Origin: Ensifer sp. IC4062 | GTDB taxonomy: Bacteria; Pseudomonadota; Alphaproteobacteria; Rhizobiales; Rhizobiaceae | Direction of reading: 5' to 3' | Assembly (NCBI RefSeq): GCF_020193575.1 | Contig: NZ_JADYVD010000045.1 | Span: 1-64,000, forward strand | Length of the DNA stretch: 64,000 nucleotides | Position numbers and translations under genes: made by a program | Shown here: positions 43,127 to 52,118 of the stretch, piece by piece | Layout of the letters: the number at the start of each line of letters is the position of its first letter | Position numbering within the stretch: the first letter of the stretch is position 1 | The notes under the pieces: model-generated | Database searches by the model: none | Told to the model about the DNA's origin: nothing | Seen by the model: only the letters and a program-made list of their open reading frames with translations

Positions 43127-44905
43127 TCAGACGAGCTGGCGGCCCTTGGCGTCGATTGCATTGGCGACCGCCTCGTCCGTCGCCTCGTCGGGCAACAGCA
43201 TTTCGTTGTGCGCCTTGCCCGAGGGGATCATCGGGAAGCAGTTGGCGAGATTGGCGACGCGGCAGTCGAAGATGACCGGCTGCGGCGTGTCGATCATCTG
43301 GCGGATCGCCTCATCCAGTTCGCCGGGCTTTTCGCAGCGGATGCCGACGCCGCCATAGGCTTCGGCGAGCTTGACGAAGTCCGGCATCGCTTCCGTGTAG
43401 GAGTGCGACAGACGGTTGCCGTGGAGCAACTGCTGCCATTGCCGGACCATGCCCATGTACTGGTTGTTGAGGATGAAGATCTTGACCGGCAGGCCGTATT
43501 GCACCGCGCAGGACATTTCCTGAATACACATCTGGATCGAGGCGTCGCCAGCGATGTCGATGACGAGGCTTTCCGGATGCGCGACCTGAACGCCGACGGC
43601 AGCCGGGAAGCCGTAGCCCATGGTGCCGAGGCCGCCCGAGGTCATCCAGCGGTTCGGCTGCTCGAAGCCGAAGAACTGCGCCGCCCACATCTGGTGCTGC
43701 CCGACTTCGGTGGTGATGTAGGTGTCGCGGTCCTTGGTCAGTTCATAGAGCCTCTGGATCGCGTATTGCGGCATGATCACGTCGTCGCTCGGCGTATAGG
43801 CCAGCGAATTGCGCGCCCGCCACTTGGCGATGTTGCTCCACCAATCCTCGAGCCGCGCCTTGTCGACGGTCTTCGCCGCCGCGCGCCACAGGCGGTCCAT
43901 GTCCTCGAGGACCGTCGCGACATCGCCGAGGATCGGAATGTCGACGCGGACGTTCTTGTTGATCGAGGACGGGTCGATGTCGATGTGGATCTTCTTCGAG
44001 TTCGGCGAAAACGCGTTGAGGCGTCCGGTGATGCGGTCGTCGAAACGGGCGCCGATGCAGACCATGACGTCGCAGTCGTGCATGGCCATGTTGGCTTCGT
44101 ACGTGCCGTGCATGCCGAGCATGCCGAGCCAGTTCTTGCCGGAGGCCGGATAGGCGCCGAGGCCCATCAGCGTCGAGGTGATCGGGAAGCCGGTAAGCTC
44201 GACCAGCTCGCGCAGGAAATGCGAGGCCTGCGGGCCGGAATTGATGACGCCGCCGCCGGAATAGATGATCGGCCGGCGCGCCGTCTTCATCAGTTCGACC
44301 GCTTCCTCGATTTTCTTCAGATCGCCTTGCATCTTCGGCTGATAGCTCTTCTGGCTCGGGACGGCCGAAGGCGGCGTGTAGGTGCCGGTCGCGAACTGGA
44401 CGTCCTTAGGAATATCGACGACGACCGGGCCAGGACGGCCGGACTGCGCGATGCGGAAGGCCTCGTGAATGATACGGGCAAGATCGTTGACGTCTTTGAC
44501 CAGCCAGTTGTGCTTGGTGCAGGGCCGGGTGATGCCGACAGTGTCGCATTCCTGGAAGGCATCCGACCCGATCAGCGGCGTCGGAACCTGGCCGGAGATG
44601 CAGACGAGCGGGATCGAGTCCATCAGCGCGTCCTGGAGCGGCGTGACAGCGTTGGTCGCGCCGGGACCTGACGTGACGAGCATGACGCCGACCTTGCCGG
44701 TCGAGCGGGCATAGCCCTCGGCCATGTGGCCGGCGCCCTGCTCGTGGCGGACGAGAATGTGCTCGATCTCTTCCTGCTGGAAGATCTCGTCATAGATCGG
44801 AAGCACGGCACCGCCGGGGTAGCCGAAGATATGCTTGACGCCATTGTCCTTCAGTGCCTGGAGAACGATCTCCGCGCCCGTCATCTGGTTTTCTGTTCCG
44901 CTCAT
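43127..44905 (-). CDS. ilvI: Acetolactate synthase large (catalytic) subunit
   Basis: This 592-residue ThDP/FAD enzyme makes 2-acetolactate and 2-aceto-2-hydroxybutyrate, the first common step of valine, leucine and isoleucine synthesis. Landmarks are FGYPGGAVLPIYDE, HEQGAGHMAEGYAR (catalytic Glu), SGPGATNAVTPLQDALMDS and the ThDP motif GDASIQMCIQEMSCAVQYGLPVKIFILNN. ATG 44905 is preferred to 44929. It forms an operon with ilvH and is preceded by a regulatory leader. Confidence 0.96.
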   Translation of the reverse strand: MSGTENQMTGAEIVLQALKDNGVKHIFGYPGGAVLPIYDEIFQQEEIEHILVRHEQGAGHMAEGYARSTGKVGVMLVTSGPGATNAVTPLQDALMDSIPLVCISGQVPTPLIGSDAFQECDTVGITRPCTKHNWLVKDVNDLARIIHEAFRIAQSGRPGPVVVDIPKDVQFATGTYTPPSAVPSQKSYQPKMQGDLKKIEEAVELMKTARRPIIYSGGGVINSGPQASHFLRELVELTGFPITSTLMGLGAYPASGKNWLGMLGMHGTYEANMAMHDCDVMVCIGARFDDRITGRLNAFSPNSKKIHIDIDPSSINKNVRVDIPILGDVATVLEDMDRLWRAAAKTVDKARLEDWWSNIAKWRARNSLAYTPSDDVIMPQYAIQRLYELTKDRDTYITTEVGQHQMWAAQFFGFEQPNRWMTSGGLGTMGYGFPAAVGVQVAHPESLVIDIAGDASIQMCIQEMSCAVQYGLPVKIFILNNQYMGMVRQWQQLLHGNRLSHSYTEAMPDFVKLAEAYGGVGIRCEKPGELDEAIRQMIDTPQPVIFDCRVANLANCFPMIPSGKAHNEMLLPDEATDEAVANAIDAKGRQLV

Positions 44906-44963
44906 TGGCCTGCTTCCGTCCCTTTTCAAGGTTTGGGGGTGTGATTAGCTTTTCTCAGGGCAT

Positions 44964-44988
44964 AAAAAAAGGCCCCTTCAGGAGCCTC
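44964..44988 (-). terminator. Attenuator terminator in the ilvIH leader
   Basis: On the minus strand AGGCTCC-TGAA-GGGGCCT followed by seven Ts forms an intrinsic terminator between the leader peptide and ilvI. A competing upstream structure pairs GCGCATGGG with CCCATGCGC and GGATGG with CCATCC, which fits the attenuation design. Confidence 0.85.
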
Positions 44989-45019
44989 GTTCAGCGCATG
45001 GGTGGCTACCGCCGGATGG

Positions 45020-45076
45020 TTACACCATCCTGCCCATGCGCCGTCCCACCACAAGAATAACCGCGAAATTTTTCAT
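45020..45076 (-). CDS. ilv leader peptide (18 aa, Val/Ile/Leu-rich)
   Basis: The frame from ATG 45076 reads MKNFAVILVVGRRMGRMV and stops at TAA 45020-45022. Four of five consecutive codons before the glycine are branched-chain ones plus another Val near the end, as expected of a peptide sensing charged Val/Ile/Leu tRNA. It is followed by nested hairpins and an intrinsic terminator before ilvI. The predicted transcription start lies only a few bases before the ATG, so the mRNA is probably leaderless, as reported for trpL in Sinorhizobium. Confidence 0.85.
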   Translation of the reverse strand: MKNFAVILVVGRRMGRMV

Positions 45077-45084
45077 GGGGCGAT

Positions 45085-45113
45085 TTGATAAACAGAAAAA
45101 TCCTGCCCGTCAA
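45085..45113 (-). promoter_or_regulatory. Sigma-70-type promoter of the ilvL-ilvIH unit
   Basis: On the minus strand TTGACG (45113-45108) and TATCAA (45090-45085) are separated by 17 nt. Transcription should begin near 45078, almost at the leader-peptide ATG. Confidence 0.75.
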
Positions 45114-45203
45114 CGCCTTTTCCCGTTGCGCGCAAAAGGCGAAAGAGAGCGGCACCTTTCGATAACAGCGCGAAACCACTTATTAAATCCCTTCCGCTAA
45201 TCT

Positions 45204-47273
45204 ATGGAGCTATTCGTCGCGAGAGGTGCTGAATTGCTCGACAGTGATCTTCATTCCTCGGTCCGTGCCGGAGAGCGGGATCGCCGTGACAATCTTAAAC
45301 CCGGTAATCGCTTCCTCGGTCGTGTCGTTGGCTGCACAGGCTCGCGTGCAACAATCGCCGCGGTTGCCGAAAATGGCGAAACCTCGCTGACGGAGCTCTG
45401 GTCGGTCGGTCGCCTGATTTCCATTTCCGTCGGCGCCAACCGCGTCGTCGCGCTGGTCTATGCCATGCAGACCGTCGCCAGCGAATGGGGCGAAGAGGCG
45501 AACAACACCTTCCGCATCGAGGTCGAGCTGATGGGCGAGGTCCACACCGACCCGGACGGGCGCGAGTCGTTCTCCACCGGCATCAGCCAATATCCCTACC
45601 TCGGCGCGATCGCCCACCGCATCCGCGCCACGGACCTTGCCCGCATCTACGAGTCGAGTCAGACGGACAGTTGCGTCATCGGTAAGCTGACCCAGGACGA
45701 AAGCCTCGACGCCACGATCCATGTGCCGTCGATGCTCGCCAAGCATTTTGCCATTGTCGGAACGACGGGCGTCGGCAAGTCGACGGCCCTCACGCTGCTT
45801 CTGCATAAGGCGATCGCTGCCGACCCGAAGATGCGCGTGCTGATCCTCGACCCGCACAACGAGTTCGCCGCCGCCTTCCCGGAACATGCCGTCGTTATCG
45901 ACACGGACACGCTCGACCTCCCCTTCTGGCTCTTCCGGCTGGAAGAATTCGCTGAAGTGATTTTCCGCGGCCGCCCGCCGGTTCCGGAAGAGCTCGACAT
46001 CCTGCGCGATGTCATTCCGGATGCGAAGAAGGCCTTCAAGGGCGGCGAGTCCGGACTGATGCGCCGCCAGAACGAAAAGAGTTCGATCACGGTTGACACG
46101 CCGGTGCCCTATCGCATCGCCGATCTTCTCGCGATGATCGACGAACGCATCGGCCGGCTGGAGGGTCGCACGGACAAGCCGCATCTGCGCTCGCTCAAGA
46201 TCAAGATCGTCTCCGCGATCAACGATCCGCGTTACCACTTCATGTTCTCGTCGAACACGATCACCGATACGATCCAGGACACGATCGCCAAGATCTTCCG
46301 CATTCCCGGCGAAGGCCGGCCGATCGCCACTTTCGAACTCGCCGGCATTCCTTCGGAAGTCGTCAATTCGGTCGCCTCGGTGCTCTGCCGTATGGCGTTC
46401 GAAATTGGGCTCTGGAGCGACGGCGGCATCCATATGCTGGTCGTCTGCGAAGAGGCGCACCGCTACGTGCCGGCCGACGCCTCGCTCGGCTTCCTGCCGA
46501 CCCGCCAGGCGATCGCGCGCATTGCCAAGGAAGGGCGCAAATATGGCGTCTCGCTCGGCATCATCACGCAGCGCCCGGGTGAGCTCGACCCGACCATCCT
46601 GTCGCAATGCTCCACGGTCTTCGCCATGCGGCTTGCCAATGATCGCGACCAGGAGATTATCCGCTCGGCGATCTCGAATTCGTCGATCTCCACCACGAGC
46701 TTCATCTCCTCGATCGGCAACGGCGAAGCAATCGCCTTCGGCGAGGCGGTCGCTGTGCCGATGCGCATGCGCTTCACCCGCGTCGAGGATCGGCACCTTC
46801 CGCGTGCCCACGGCATCACCGACAAGCCGGACGAGGACACGTCCCCGAGCGTCGACCTGCGCTCAATCGTCAGCCGGATGCGCGCGATCTCCGGGCCGGA
46901 CATTTCAACCTTCCAGCAGAGCTATCTGGCCGCGCAGAGTGCCAAGGCGTCTACCTTCGATGACGACGAGCCCGTTCATGAAGTCGCCCACGGCGCCAAC
47001 CAGCCTTCCGAGGCTGAAGTCTGGCACGAGCCGGAGTTCGAGCCCTACCGGCCGGACATGCTTCCGCGCCCGGAGCCGGTCAACCCGCAGCTCGAGCGTT
47101 TCAACCAGATCCGCGAGCAAATCCTCTCCGGCCAGGCTGAAAGGGAAGTCAGTCCGAGACCGCATGCCCCGGATCCACGCCTCACGCAGCCGCCAACCGA
47201 GCCGCGCCGTGAGGGCTCGTCGCTACGCGAAAGCCTGCTCAAACGCCCGCTCGGCAGTCTCATCCGCAAATAG
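45204..47273 (+). CDS. HerA-like hexameric ATPase (DUF87/HAS-barrel)
   Basis: This 689-residue protein has an N-terminal HAS-barrel-like domain (RFLGRVVGCTGSRATIAAV), Walker A GTTGVGKST at about 187-195, LILDPHNEF, Walker B HMLVVCEEAHRYVP at about 410-423, and the ITQRPGELDPTILSQCSTVFAMRLAND segment of the HerA/FtsK-like DNA pump superfamily. The last 130 residues are proline- and charge-rich and probably disordered. HerA proteins usually pair with NurA nuclease or with defence genes; no NurA is adjacent here. Rhizobia often carry this as a stand-alone gene. Role in DNA processing is inferred. Confidence 0.87.
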   Translation: MELFVARGAELLDSDLHSSVRAGERDRRDNLKPGNRFLGRVVGCTGSRATIAAVAENGETSLTELWSVGRLISISVGANRVVALVYAMQTVASEWGEEANNTFRIEVELMGEVHTDPDGRESFSTGISQYPYLGAIAHRIRATDLARIYESSQTDSCVIGKLTQDESLDATIHVPSMLAKHFAIVGTTGVGKSTALTLLLHKAIAADPKMRVLILDPHNEFAAAFPEHAVVIDTDTLDLPFWLFRLEEFAEVIFRGRPPVPEELDILRDVIPDAKKAFKGGESGLMRRQNEKSSITVDTPVPYRIADLLAMIDERIGRLEGRTDKPHLRSLKIKIVSAINDPRYHFMFSSNTITDTIQDTIAKIFRIPGEGRPIATFELAGIPSEVVNSVASVLCRMAFEIGLWSDGGIHMLVVCEEAHRYVPADASLGFLPTRQAIARIAKEGRKYGVSLGIITQRPGELDPTILSQCSTVFAMRLANDRDQEIIRSAISNSSISTTSFISSIGNGEAIAFGEAVAVPMRMRFTRVEDRHLPRAHGITDKPDEDTSPSVDLRSIVSRMRAISGPDISTFQQSYLAAQSAKASTFDDDEPVHEVAHGANQPSEAEVWHEPEFEPYRPDMLPRPEPVNPQLERFNQIREQILSGQAEREVSPRPHAPDPRLTQPPTEPRREGSSLRESLLKRPLGSLIRK

Positions 47274-47454
47274 GCCCGCGAGCGCGACGGGCTTGTCTCG
47301 CCTTCAGCAAATCGCCTCGCCTCCGTATCTGCAATCGTGAGTTGACTTTCCTGTCAGGCGGCCGAATCCTTCCTGTTGCAATATCGAGGTGGCCGAACTT
47401 CAAGGAATGCATCGACAGGAAAGCAAATAGCGGCGGCAATCCCGGGAGGAGCAG

Positions 47455-49590
47455 ATGTCCGTTTTATCGACCATGGCTCCGCGCAAGCTCCGAATCTTCG
47501 CCTTCGACCCGAGCATGGGGCGGCGACACGAAACACTGCCGCTCAATGAAGTGATCGTCTCGATCCCCTGGGAGATGGACAAGCTTGATCCCGGCGTCCC
47601 GTTCGTCGGTCCCGTTGGCGAATATGTCGAGGTCGTCGACTTCGACCCATCGCTCGATCTCGTCTATAGGCCGGTCAACCTGCACGATCCGAGCCTGCTT
47701 GCCGACAATGGCCTCAGACCGGCGGAATGGAACCCGCAATTCCACCAGCAGATGACCTACGCCGTGGCGATGAACACTATCGTCAATTTCGAAAGCGCGC
47801 TCGGCCGGATCGCGCTCTGGGCGCCGCGCGACCGCGACGAGAAAGGCCGATGGATCAACCCGCAATATGTGCAGCGTCTGCGCATCTATCCGCATGCACT
47901 ACGTGACGCCAACGCCTACTATAGCCCTGAGAAAAAGGCCTTGCTCTTCGGCTATTTCGCGGCCGGCGAGGGCCAGTCTGGAGCACCCGCCGGCACCATC
48001 ATATTCACCTGTCTTTCCCACGACATCATCGCCCATGAAACGTCACATGCGCTGCTCGACGGCATGCATCCGCGCTTCAGCGAGGCGACCAATCCGGACG
48101 TGCTCGCGCTGCACGAAGCCTTCGCCGACATCGTCGCGATCTTCCAGCATTTCTCGTATCCGGACGTACTGAAGGACCAGATCGCGCGCACGCGCGGAGA
48201 CCTTGAGAGCCAGAACCTCCTCGGCCAGCTCGCCCAGGAATTCGGCCAGGTGCTCGGCCGCGGGGCGGCGTTGCGCGATGCTCTCGGCGGTTGGAAGGAC
48301 GGCGTCTGGCGGGCGCACGAGCCCAATCCGAAGCTTCTGCGCGAGACGGAGGAGGTGCACGACCGCGGCGCCATTCTGGTGGCCGCCGTGTTCCGGGCCT
48401 TCCTGTCGATCTATCGCGCACGCATATCCGATCTCCTGCGCATCGCGTCGAGCGGCACGGGCATTCTACCCGCGGGCGCGCTGCATCCCGATCTCGTCAA
48501 CCGTCTGGCTAAGGAGGCATCGAAATCGGCCCGGCACATCCTGCAGATGTGCATTCGGGCGCTCGATTATTGTCCGCCCGTCGACGTCACCTTCGGCGAC
48601 TACCTGCGCGCGATTATTACCGCTGACCGCGATCTCTACCCCGAGGACGAGCACAACTATCGCGTCGCGGTGATGGAGGCGTTCCTCGCCTGGGGCATCG
48701 TTCCGCGCGAGATGCCGATCGTTTCTGTCCAGACGCTACTCTGGCCGACGATGGGCCAAGCAGCCGCCGATTATCAAGCCGCCTTCCCCCGCCTGAGCGA
48801 TCTCAAAGGTGATGTCGCCTATCTGCTTTCGCGGCCACTCGAAATGATCGACGAACTCAAGACCCGCAGCGACTTTCACGATAGCGAAGGTCAGAAATTC
48901 CTGGACGGCCTGGATCGCACCGCACAGGAAATCTTCAATGAGCTGACCAAAGCGATGGGCAACCGTCTGCCGCGGACTGCCAAGCGGTCGAAATCGTCAC
49001 TTCGGGAAATTCTCGGCCGCAATCTCCTCGAGCTTGGGCTCGAAGCCGACCGCAAGGTCGAATGGCTGGCGCGCGACCTCTACGGACGGTTGTTCTGGGG
49101 GCTCATCACCGAAGCCAAGAATGCACCCATTCGCGACATCATCCGCATCCGGACGGATGCCGACGCACCGGCGACAGTCCGGCGCAGCAAGATCGTCACC
49201 GGCCCGGCCATCGAAGTGCACAGCGTTCGCATGGCTGCACGCCGCGGCAACCGCGACCAGATCGAGCGCGAATATGTCGTCGAACTGACGCAGACCCGCC
49301 ATGGCTATCTCGACCCCAAGAAGCAGGAGGCGGCGGACAAGGGCAAGCCGCCGAAAGGTCCCCACGATTTCTATTTTCGCCGCGGCTGCACGCTGCTCAT
49401 CGACGCCGAGACTTTCGAGATCCGGCGGGTCATCCGCACGCCGGGTGACATTTGCGACGACGCGGAGCTCGAAAGAATGCGGGCCTACCTGACCCGCCAG
49501 GCTCGGAGGCGGGAAAACGCCTTCACCGGCAGCACGAGCAGACCCGTTCGGCCGGAGATTTTCGCGCATCTTCATCGACAGGGGAGCTAG
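47455..49590 (+). CDS. Large HExxH gluzincin-like metallopeptidase (unknown target)
   Basis: This 711-residue protein has HETSH at residues 194-198 and EAFAD with Glu 221, a thermolysin-type zinc site. No signal peptide or membrane helix was seen. The layout resembles the smaller HExxH protein at 23348-24532, including an arginine- and leucine-rich segment after the zinc site. The C-terminal 200 residues contain LTQTRHGYLDP and FRRGCTLLIDAETFEIRRVIRTPGD, with no family I recognise. The stop is 3 bp before an MBL-fold gene with the same orientation. GGGAGGAGCAG precedes the ATG. A processing or defence enzyme is a guess. Confidence 0.72.
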   Translation: MSVLSTMAPRKLRIFAFDPSMGRRHETLPLNEVIVSIPWEMDKLDPGVPFVGPVGEYVEVVDFDPSLDLVYRPVNLHDPSLLADNGLRPAEWNPQFHQQMTYAVAMNTIVNFESALGRIALWAPRDRDEKGRWINPQYVQRLRIYPHALRDANAYYSPEKKALLFGYFAAGEGQSGAPAGTIIFTCLSHDIIAHETSHALLDGMHPRFSEATNPDVLALHEAFADIVAIFQHFSYPDVLKDQIARTRGDLESQNLLGQLAQEFGQVLGRGAALRDALGGWKDGVWRAHEPNPKLLRETEEVHDRGAILVAAVFRAFLSIYRARISDLLRIASSGTGILPAGALHPDLVNRLAKEASKSARHILQMCIRALDYCPPVDVTFGDYLRAIITADRDLYPEDEHNYRVAVMEAFLAWGIVPREMPIVSVQTLLWPTMGQAAADYQAAFPRLSDLKGDVAYLLSRPLEMIDELKTRSDFHDSEGQKFLDGLDRTAQEIFNELTKAMGNRLPRTAKRSKSSLREILGRNLLELGLEADRKVEWLARDLYGRLFWGLITEAKNAPIRDIIRIRTDADAPATVRRSKIVTGPAIEVHSVRMAARRGNRDQIEREYVVELTQTRHGYLDPKKQEAADKGKPPKGPHDFYFRRGCTLLIDAETFEIRRVIRTPGDICDDAELERMRAYLTRQARRRENAFTGSTSRPVRPEIFAHLHRQGS

Positions 49591-49593
49591 GAG

Positions 49594-51141
49594 ATGCCGA
49601 GAATGCAGGCACCCGAGTCCGGCGTCACGGTGCGCATGTACCGACAGGGCCACGGCGACTGCTTTCTTCTGGCGACGCGCAAGACGGACGGCAGCACCTG
49701 CTACATGCTGATCGACTGCGGCCTATGGACGAACTCCGAAATTAAGCCCGAACAGACGATCGACAAGGTGATCTCCGACATCGCCGAAGCGACCGGCAAC
49801 CGATTGGACGTCGTGCTGGTGACCCATGAGCACATGGATCACGTCAACGGCTTTGCGGCGAAGGATCCCGCGACGAGAAAGCCATGCTTCGACCCGATCG
49901 AGATCGGCGAACTCTGGCTGGCATGGACCGAGGACGATGATGATCCGTTTGCCAATAGCCTGCGCGAGCGCTTCCACGACACGCTGCTCGCCCTGATGGG
50001 CGCCGACGAGCGGCTCGAGCGTGCGGGCTTTGGCATCCATTCGCCGAACCGCACGATGCTGCGCGATCTCCTTTCCTTCGAGACTGGGGAGGATGCCACC
50101 GACGCGCTTCGGGAACGCTTCAGAGACGTCAAACGGCGCCACCCGGCACTCTCTCCTCGAAGGCAGGGCGCGCTTGCCATCGAAGGGATCACCAACAAGC
50201 GCGCCATCAAATATCTGCGCGAACGCATCGCCGGCGAGCCGGTTTTCCTGCGACCCGACCATGAGCCCTACAGGCTGCCGGGCGTCGAGGGCGTGCGAAT
50301 CTATGCGCTTGGACCGCCGCGCGATGTCGCGCTGCTGCTTTCGCTGGAGCCGCAGGGCGAGGAGGAATTCAGTCTGTCGGCCGATGGGGCGACGCTGAGC
50401 CTGCTAACGGCAACTGTCGACGGCGACCCGGAAAACGCCAGCCGGAGCTTCGACCCGCGCTTCGGTATTTCGCGCAAGGACGTCGAGCGGAGCCAAGATG
50501 CATTTCTGAAGGCGTTTTTTGCCGATCACTATGGCCTCAAGGGGAAGCGGAGTGCCGCCGAGGCGTGGCGGCAGATCGACAACGACTGGCTTGAGAGTGC
50601 GGAAACGCTGGCGCTCAGGCTGAACGACGAGGTGAACAACACCAGCCTCGTCATCGCGATCGAACTCCCCGGAACCGGCAAGGTACTGCTCTTCACCGGC
50701 GACGCCCAGCGCGGCAACTGGATCTCCTGGGCGTCGCTCAAATGGACGGTCGATGGCAGGCTCATCACCGCGCGCGACCTTCTCGGCCGCACGGTTCTCT
50801 ACAAGGTCGGCCATCACGGCAGCCACAATGCCACGCTCGACGGTAGCGTGGGGGCGGACTATGCCAACCTCTCGTGGTTGGCAAGCAACGGCTTCCAGGA
50901 CGAATTCGTGGCGATGATCCCGGCCAATACGCCCTGGGCGGCGCATAGGGACAAGCCATGGGAGCATCCGCTTCGCTTCATCGAGGAGAGGCTTATGCAA
51001 AAGGCCCGCGGTCGCGTCTTCCGCAACGATGTCGACCACGTTGCAAAACCCGATGACATCAGCGCCGACGAGTGGCAAAAATTCAAGCGGATCGAGAGCG
51101 ACCTCTTTTTTGAATACACCGTCGCCGACAGCCCGGCGTAA
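49594..51141 (+). CDS. Metallo-beta-lactamase-fold hydrolase, ComEC-like
   Basis: This 515-residue MBL-fold protein has the start TVRMYRQGHGDCFLLATR, the metal motif THEHMDHVNG at about residues 77-86 and the later LFTGDAQRGNW and LYKVGHHGSHNATLDGSVG segments. These resemble the ComEC/Rec2 beta-lactamase-like domain but without its membrane part. It follows the large HExxH gene by 3 bp, so they are co-translated as a two-gene unit. It may hydrolyse a nucleic acid or other phosphodiester. The substrate is not predictable. Confidence 0.8.
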   Translation: MPRMQAPESGVTVRMYRQGHGDCFLLATRKTDGSTCYMLIDCGLWTNSEIKPEQTIDKVISDIAEATGNRLDVVLVTHEHMDHVNGFAAKDPATRKPCFDPIEIGELWLAWTEDDDDPFANSLRERFHDTLLALMGADERLERAGFGIHSPNRTMLRDLLSFETGEDATDALRERFRDVKRRHPALSPRRQGALAIEGITNKRAIKYLRERIAGEPVFLRPDHEPYRLPGVEGVRIYALGPPRDVALLLSLEPQGEEEFSLSADGATLSLLTATVDGDPENASRSFDPRFGISRKDVERSQDAFLKAFFADHYGLKGKRSAAEAWRQIDNDWLESAETLALRLNDEVNNTSLVIAIELPGTGKVLLFTGDAQRGNWISWASLKWTVDGRLITARDLLGRTVLYKVGHHGSHNATLDGSVGADYANLSWLASNGFQDEFVAMIPANTPWAAHRDKPWEHPLRFIEERLMQKARGRVFRNDVDHVAKPDDISADEWQKFKRIESDLFFEYTVADSPA

Positions 51142-51239
51142 GCAGTGGTGGCAAGGCCGCCCTGCCATATGCGGCGCTTGGATCCTTGCGCCTGCTCGAG
51201 CGTTGGGGTGTAGGCCGTCGGGAACCAATGGAGGAGCCT

Positions 51240-51587
51240 ATGGACGACGCTCACGCATGGGAGACGGAACAAAGGCTTTGGCTCGAAGGCCTGGACACCT
51301 ATCGGAAGCTGCTCGATAAGCAATGCATCATGGCCTTTCCTACACCGGCGGGCCTCATGCAGGGACCCTCAATCGTCAACAGCCTGGAGGGCGCGCCGCG
51401 ATGGGATCGCGTGGTTATGACCGATAGAACAATCGGCCGCCCGGCACACGGCTGCGTGGTTCTCGGATATCGCGCCGCAGGTCATCGGGCGGACAGGAAG
51501 CCCTACGCCGCCTATTGCACCTCCACCTATTGCGATACCGGGGTGGGCTGGAAACTCGTGCAGCACCAGCAGACGCCGATCCCCTGA
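51240..51587 (+). CDS. Hypothetical small protein, NTF2/DUF4440-like
   Basis: This 115-residue protein starts at ATG 51240, with GGAGGAGCC just upstream. DDAHAWETEQRLWLEGLDTYRKLLDKQCIMAFPTPAGLM, then GPSIVNSLEGAPRWDRVVMTD, follow the pattern of SnoaL/DUF4440-type NTF2-like proteins. Function unknown. It follows the MBL-fold gene by about 100 bp on the same strand. Confidence 0.6.
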   Translation: MDDAHAWETEQRLWLEGLDTYRKLLDKQCIMAFPTPAGLMQGPSIVNSLEGAPRWDRVVMTDRTIGRPAHGCVVLGYRAAGHRADRKPYAAYCTSTYCDTGVGWKLVQHQQTPIP

Positions 51588-51679
51588 TCGCGCTGACACC
51601 GCCGGCACGTCATAGGAACCGCACGCGACGGGCGTGCGTTTTCATCCTAACTGTTCGAACAAAATTCAGGACCGGAATC

Positions 51680-52111
51680 ATGGAAGAGATCCTCCGACGC
51701 TTCTTCGCGCGATACGAAACCATGGCCAATCGCGTGCTTGCCGCCGAAATGGATGTCGGTGAGACGACTTCCGCCTTCGCCTCGGAATTCATCGCCGCCT
51801 CGCCTGCGGGCGTGCTTGCCGGCAAGAACGACGACAGCCTGAAGGTCTCGATGGCGAGGGGCTATGCCCGCTATCGCGCCATCGGCACCAAGGAGCTGAA
51901 GATCCGCAAGAATACAATCACCCCGATCGACAACCAGCATTTCCTCGTCAGGGTCGATTGGCGCTCCACCTACGACGTGCAGGACAGCCCGGATGTCACC
52001 ATCGACTTCGAGGTCCACTACCTGGTCCAGGTGCGCAATGACGAGCCGAAGATCTTCGGCTGGATCAGCGGCGATGAGGAAGCCGTGCTGAAGGAACACG
52101 GCATCGGCTGA
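51680..52111 (+). CDS. Hypothetical NTF2-like protein
   Basis: This 143-residue protein has RFFARYETMANRVLAAEMDVGETTSAFASEFIAASPAGVL followed by beta-rich sequence with VRVDWRSTYDVQDSPDVTIDFEVHYLVQV, consistent with an NTF2-like cone fold. The ATG at 51680 has weak upstream purines (CAGGACCGGAA). It ends 7 bp before the convergent miaA stop. Function unknown. Confidence 0.65.
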   Translation: MEEILRRFFARYETMANRVLAAEMDVGETTSAFASEFIAASPAGVLAGKNDDSLKVSMARGYARYRAIGTKELKIRKNTITPIDNQHFLVRVDWRSTYDVQDSPDVTIDFEVHYLVQVRNDEPKIFGWISGDEEAVLKEHGIG

Positions 52112-52118
52112 GCCCACC

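Noticed and set aside
43106-44671. Plus-strand frame of 521 codons opposite ilvI
   Set aside because: Antisense to a clear acetolactate synthase with ThDP motif; a mirror frame caused by codon bias.
45210-46811. Minus-strand frame of 533 codons opposite the HerA-like gene
   Set aside because: Antisense to an ATPase with intact Walker motifs; composition is typical of mirror frames.
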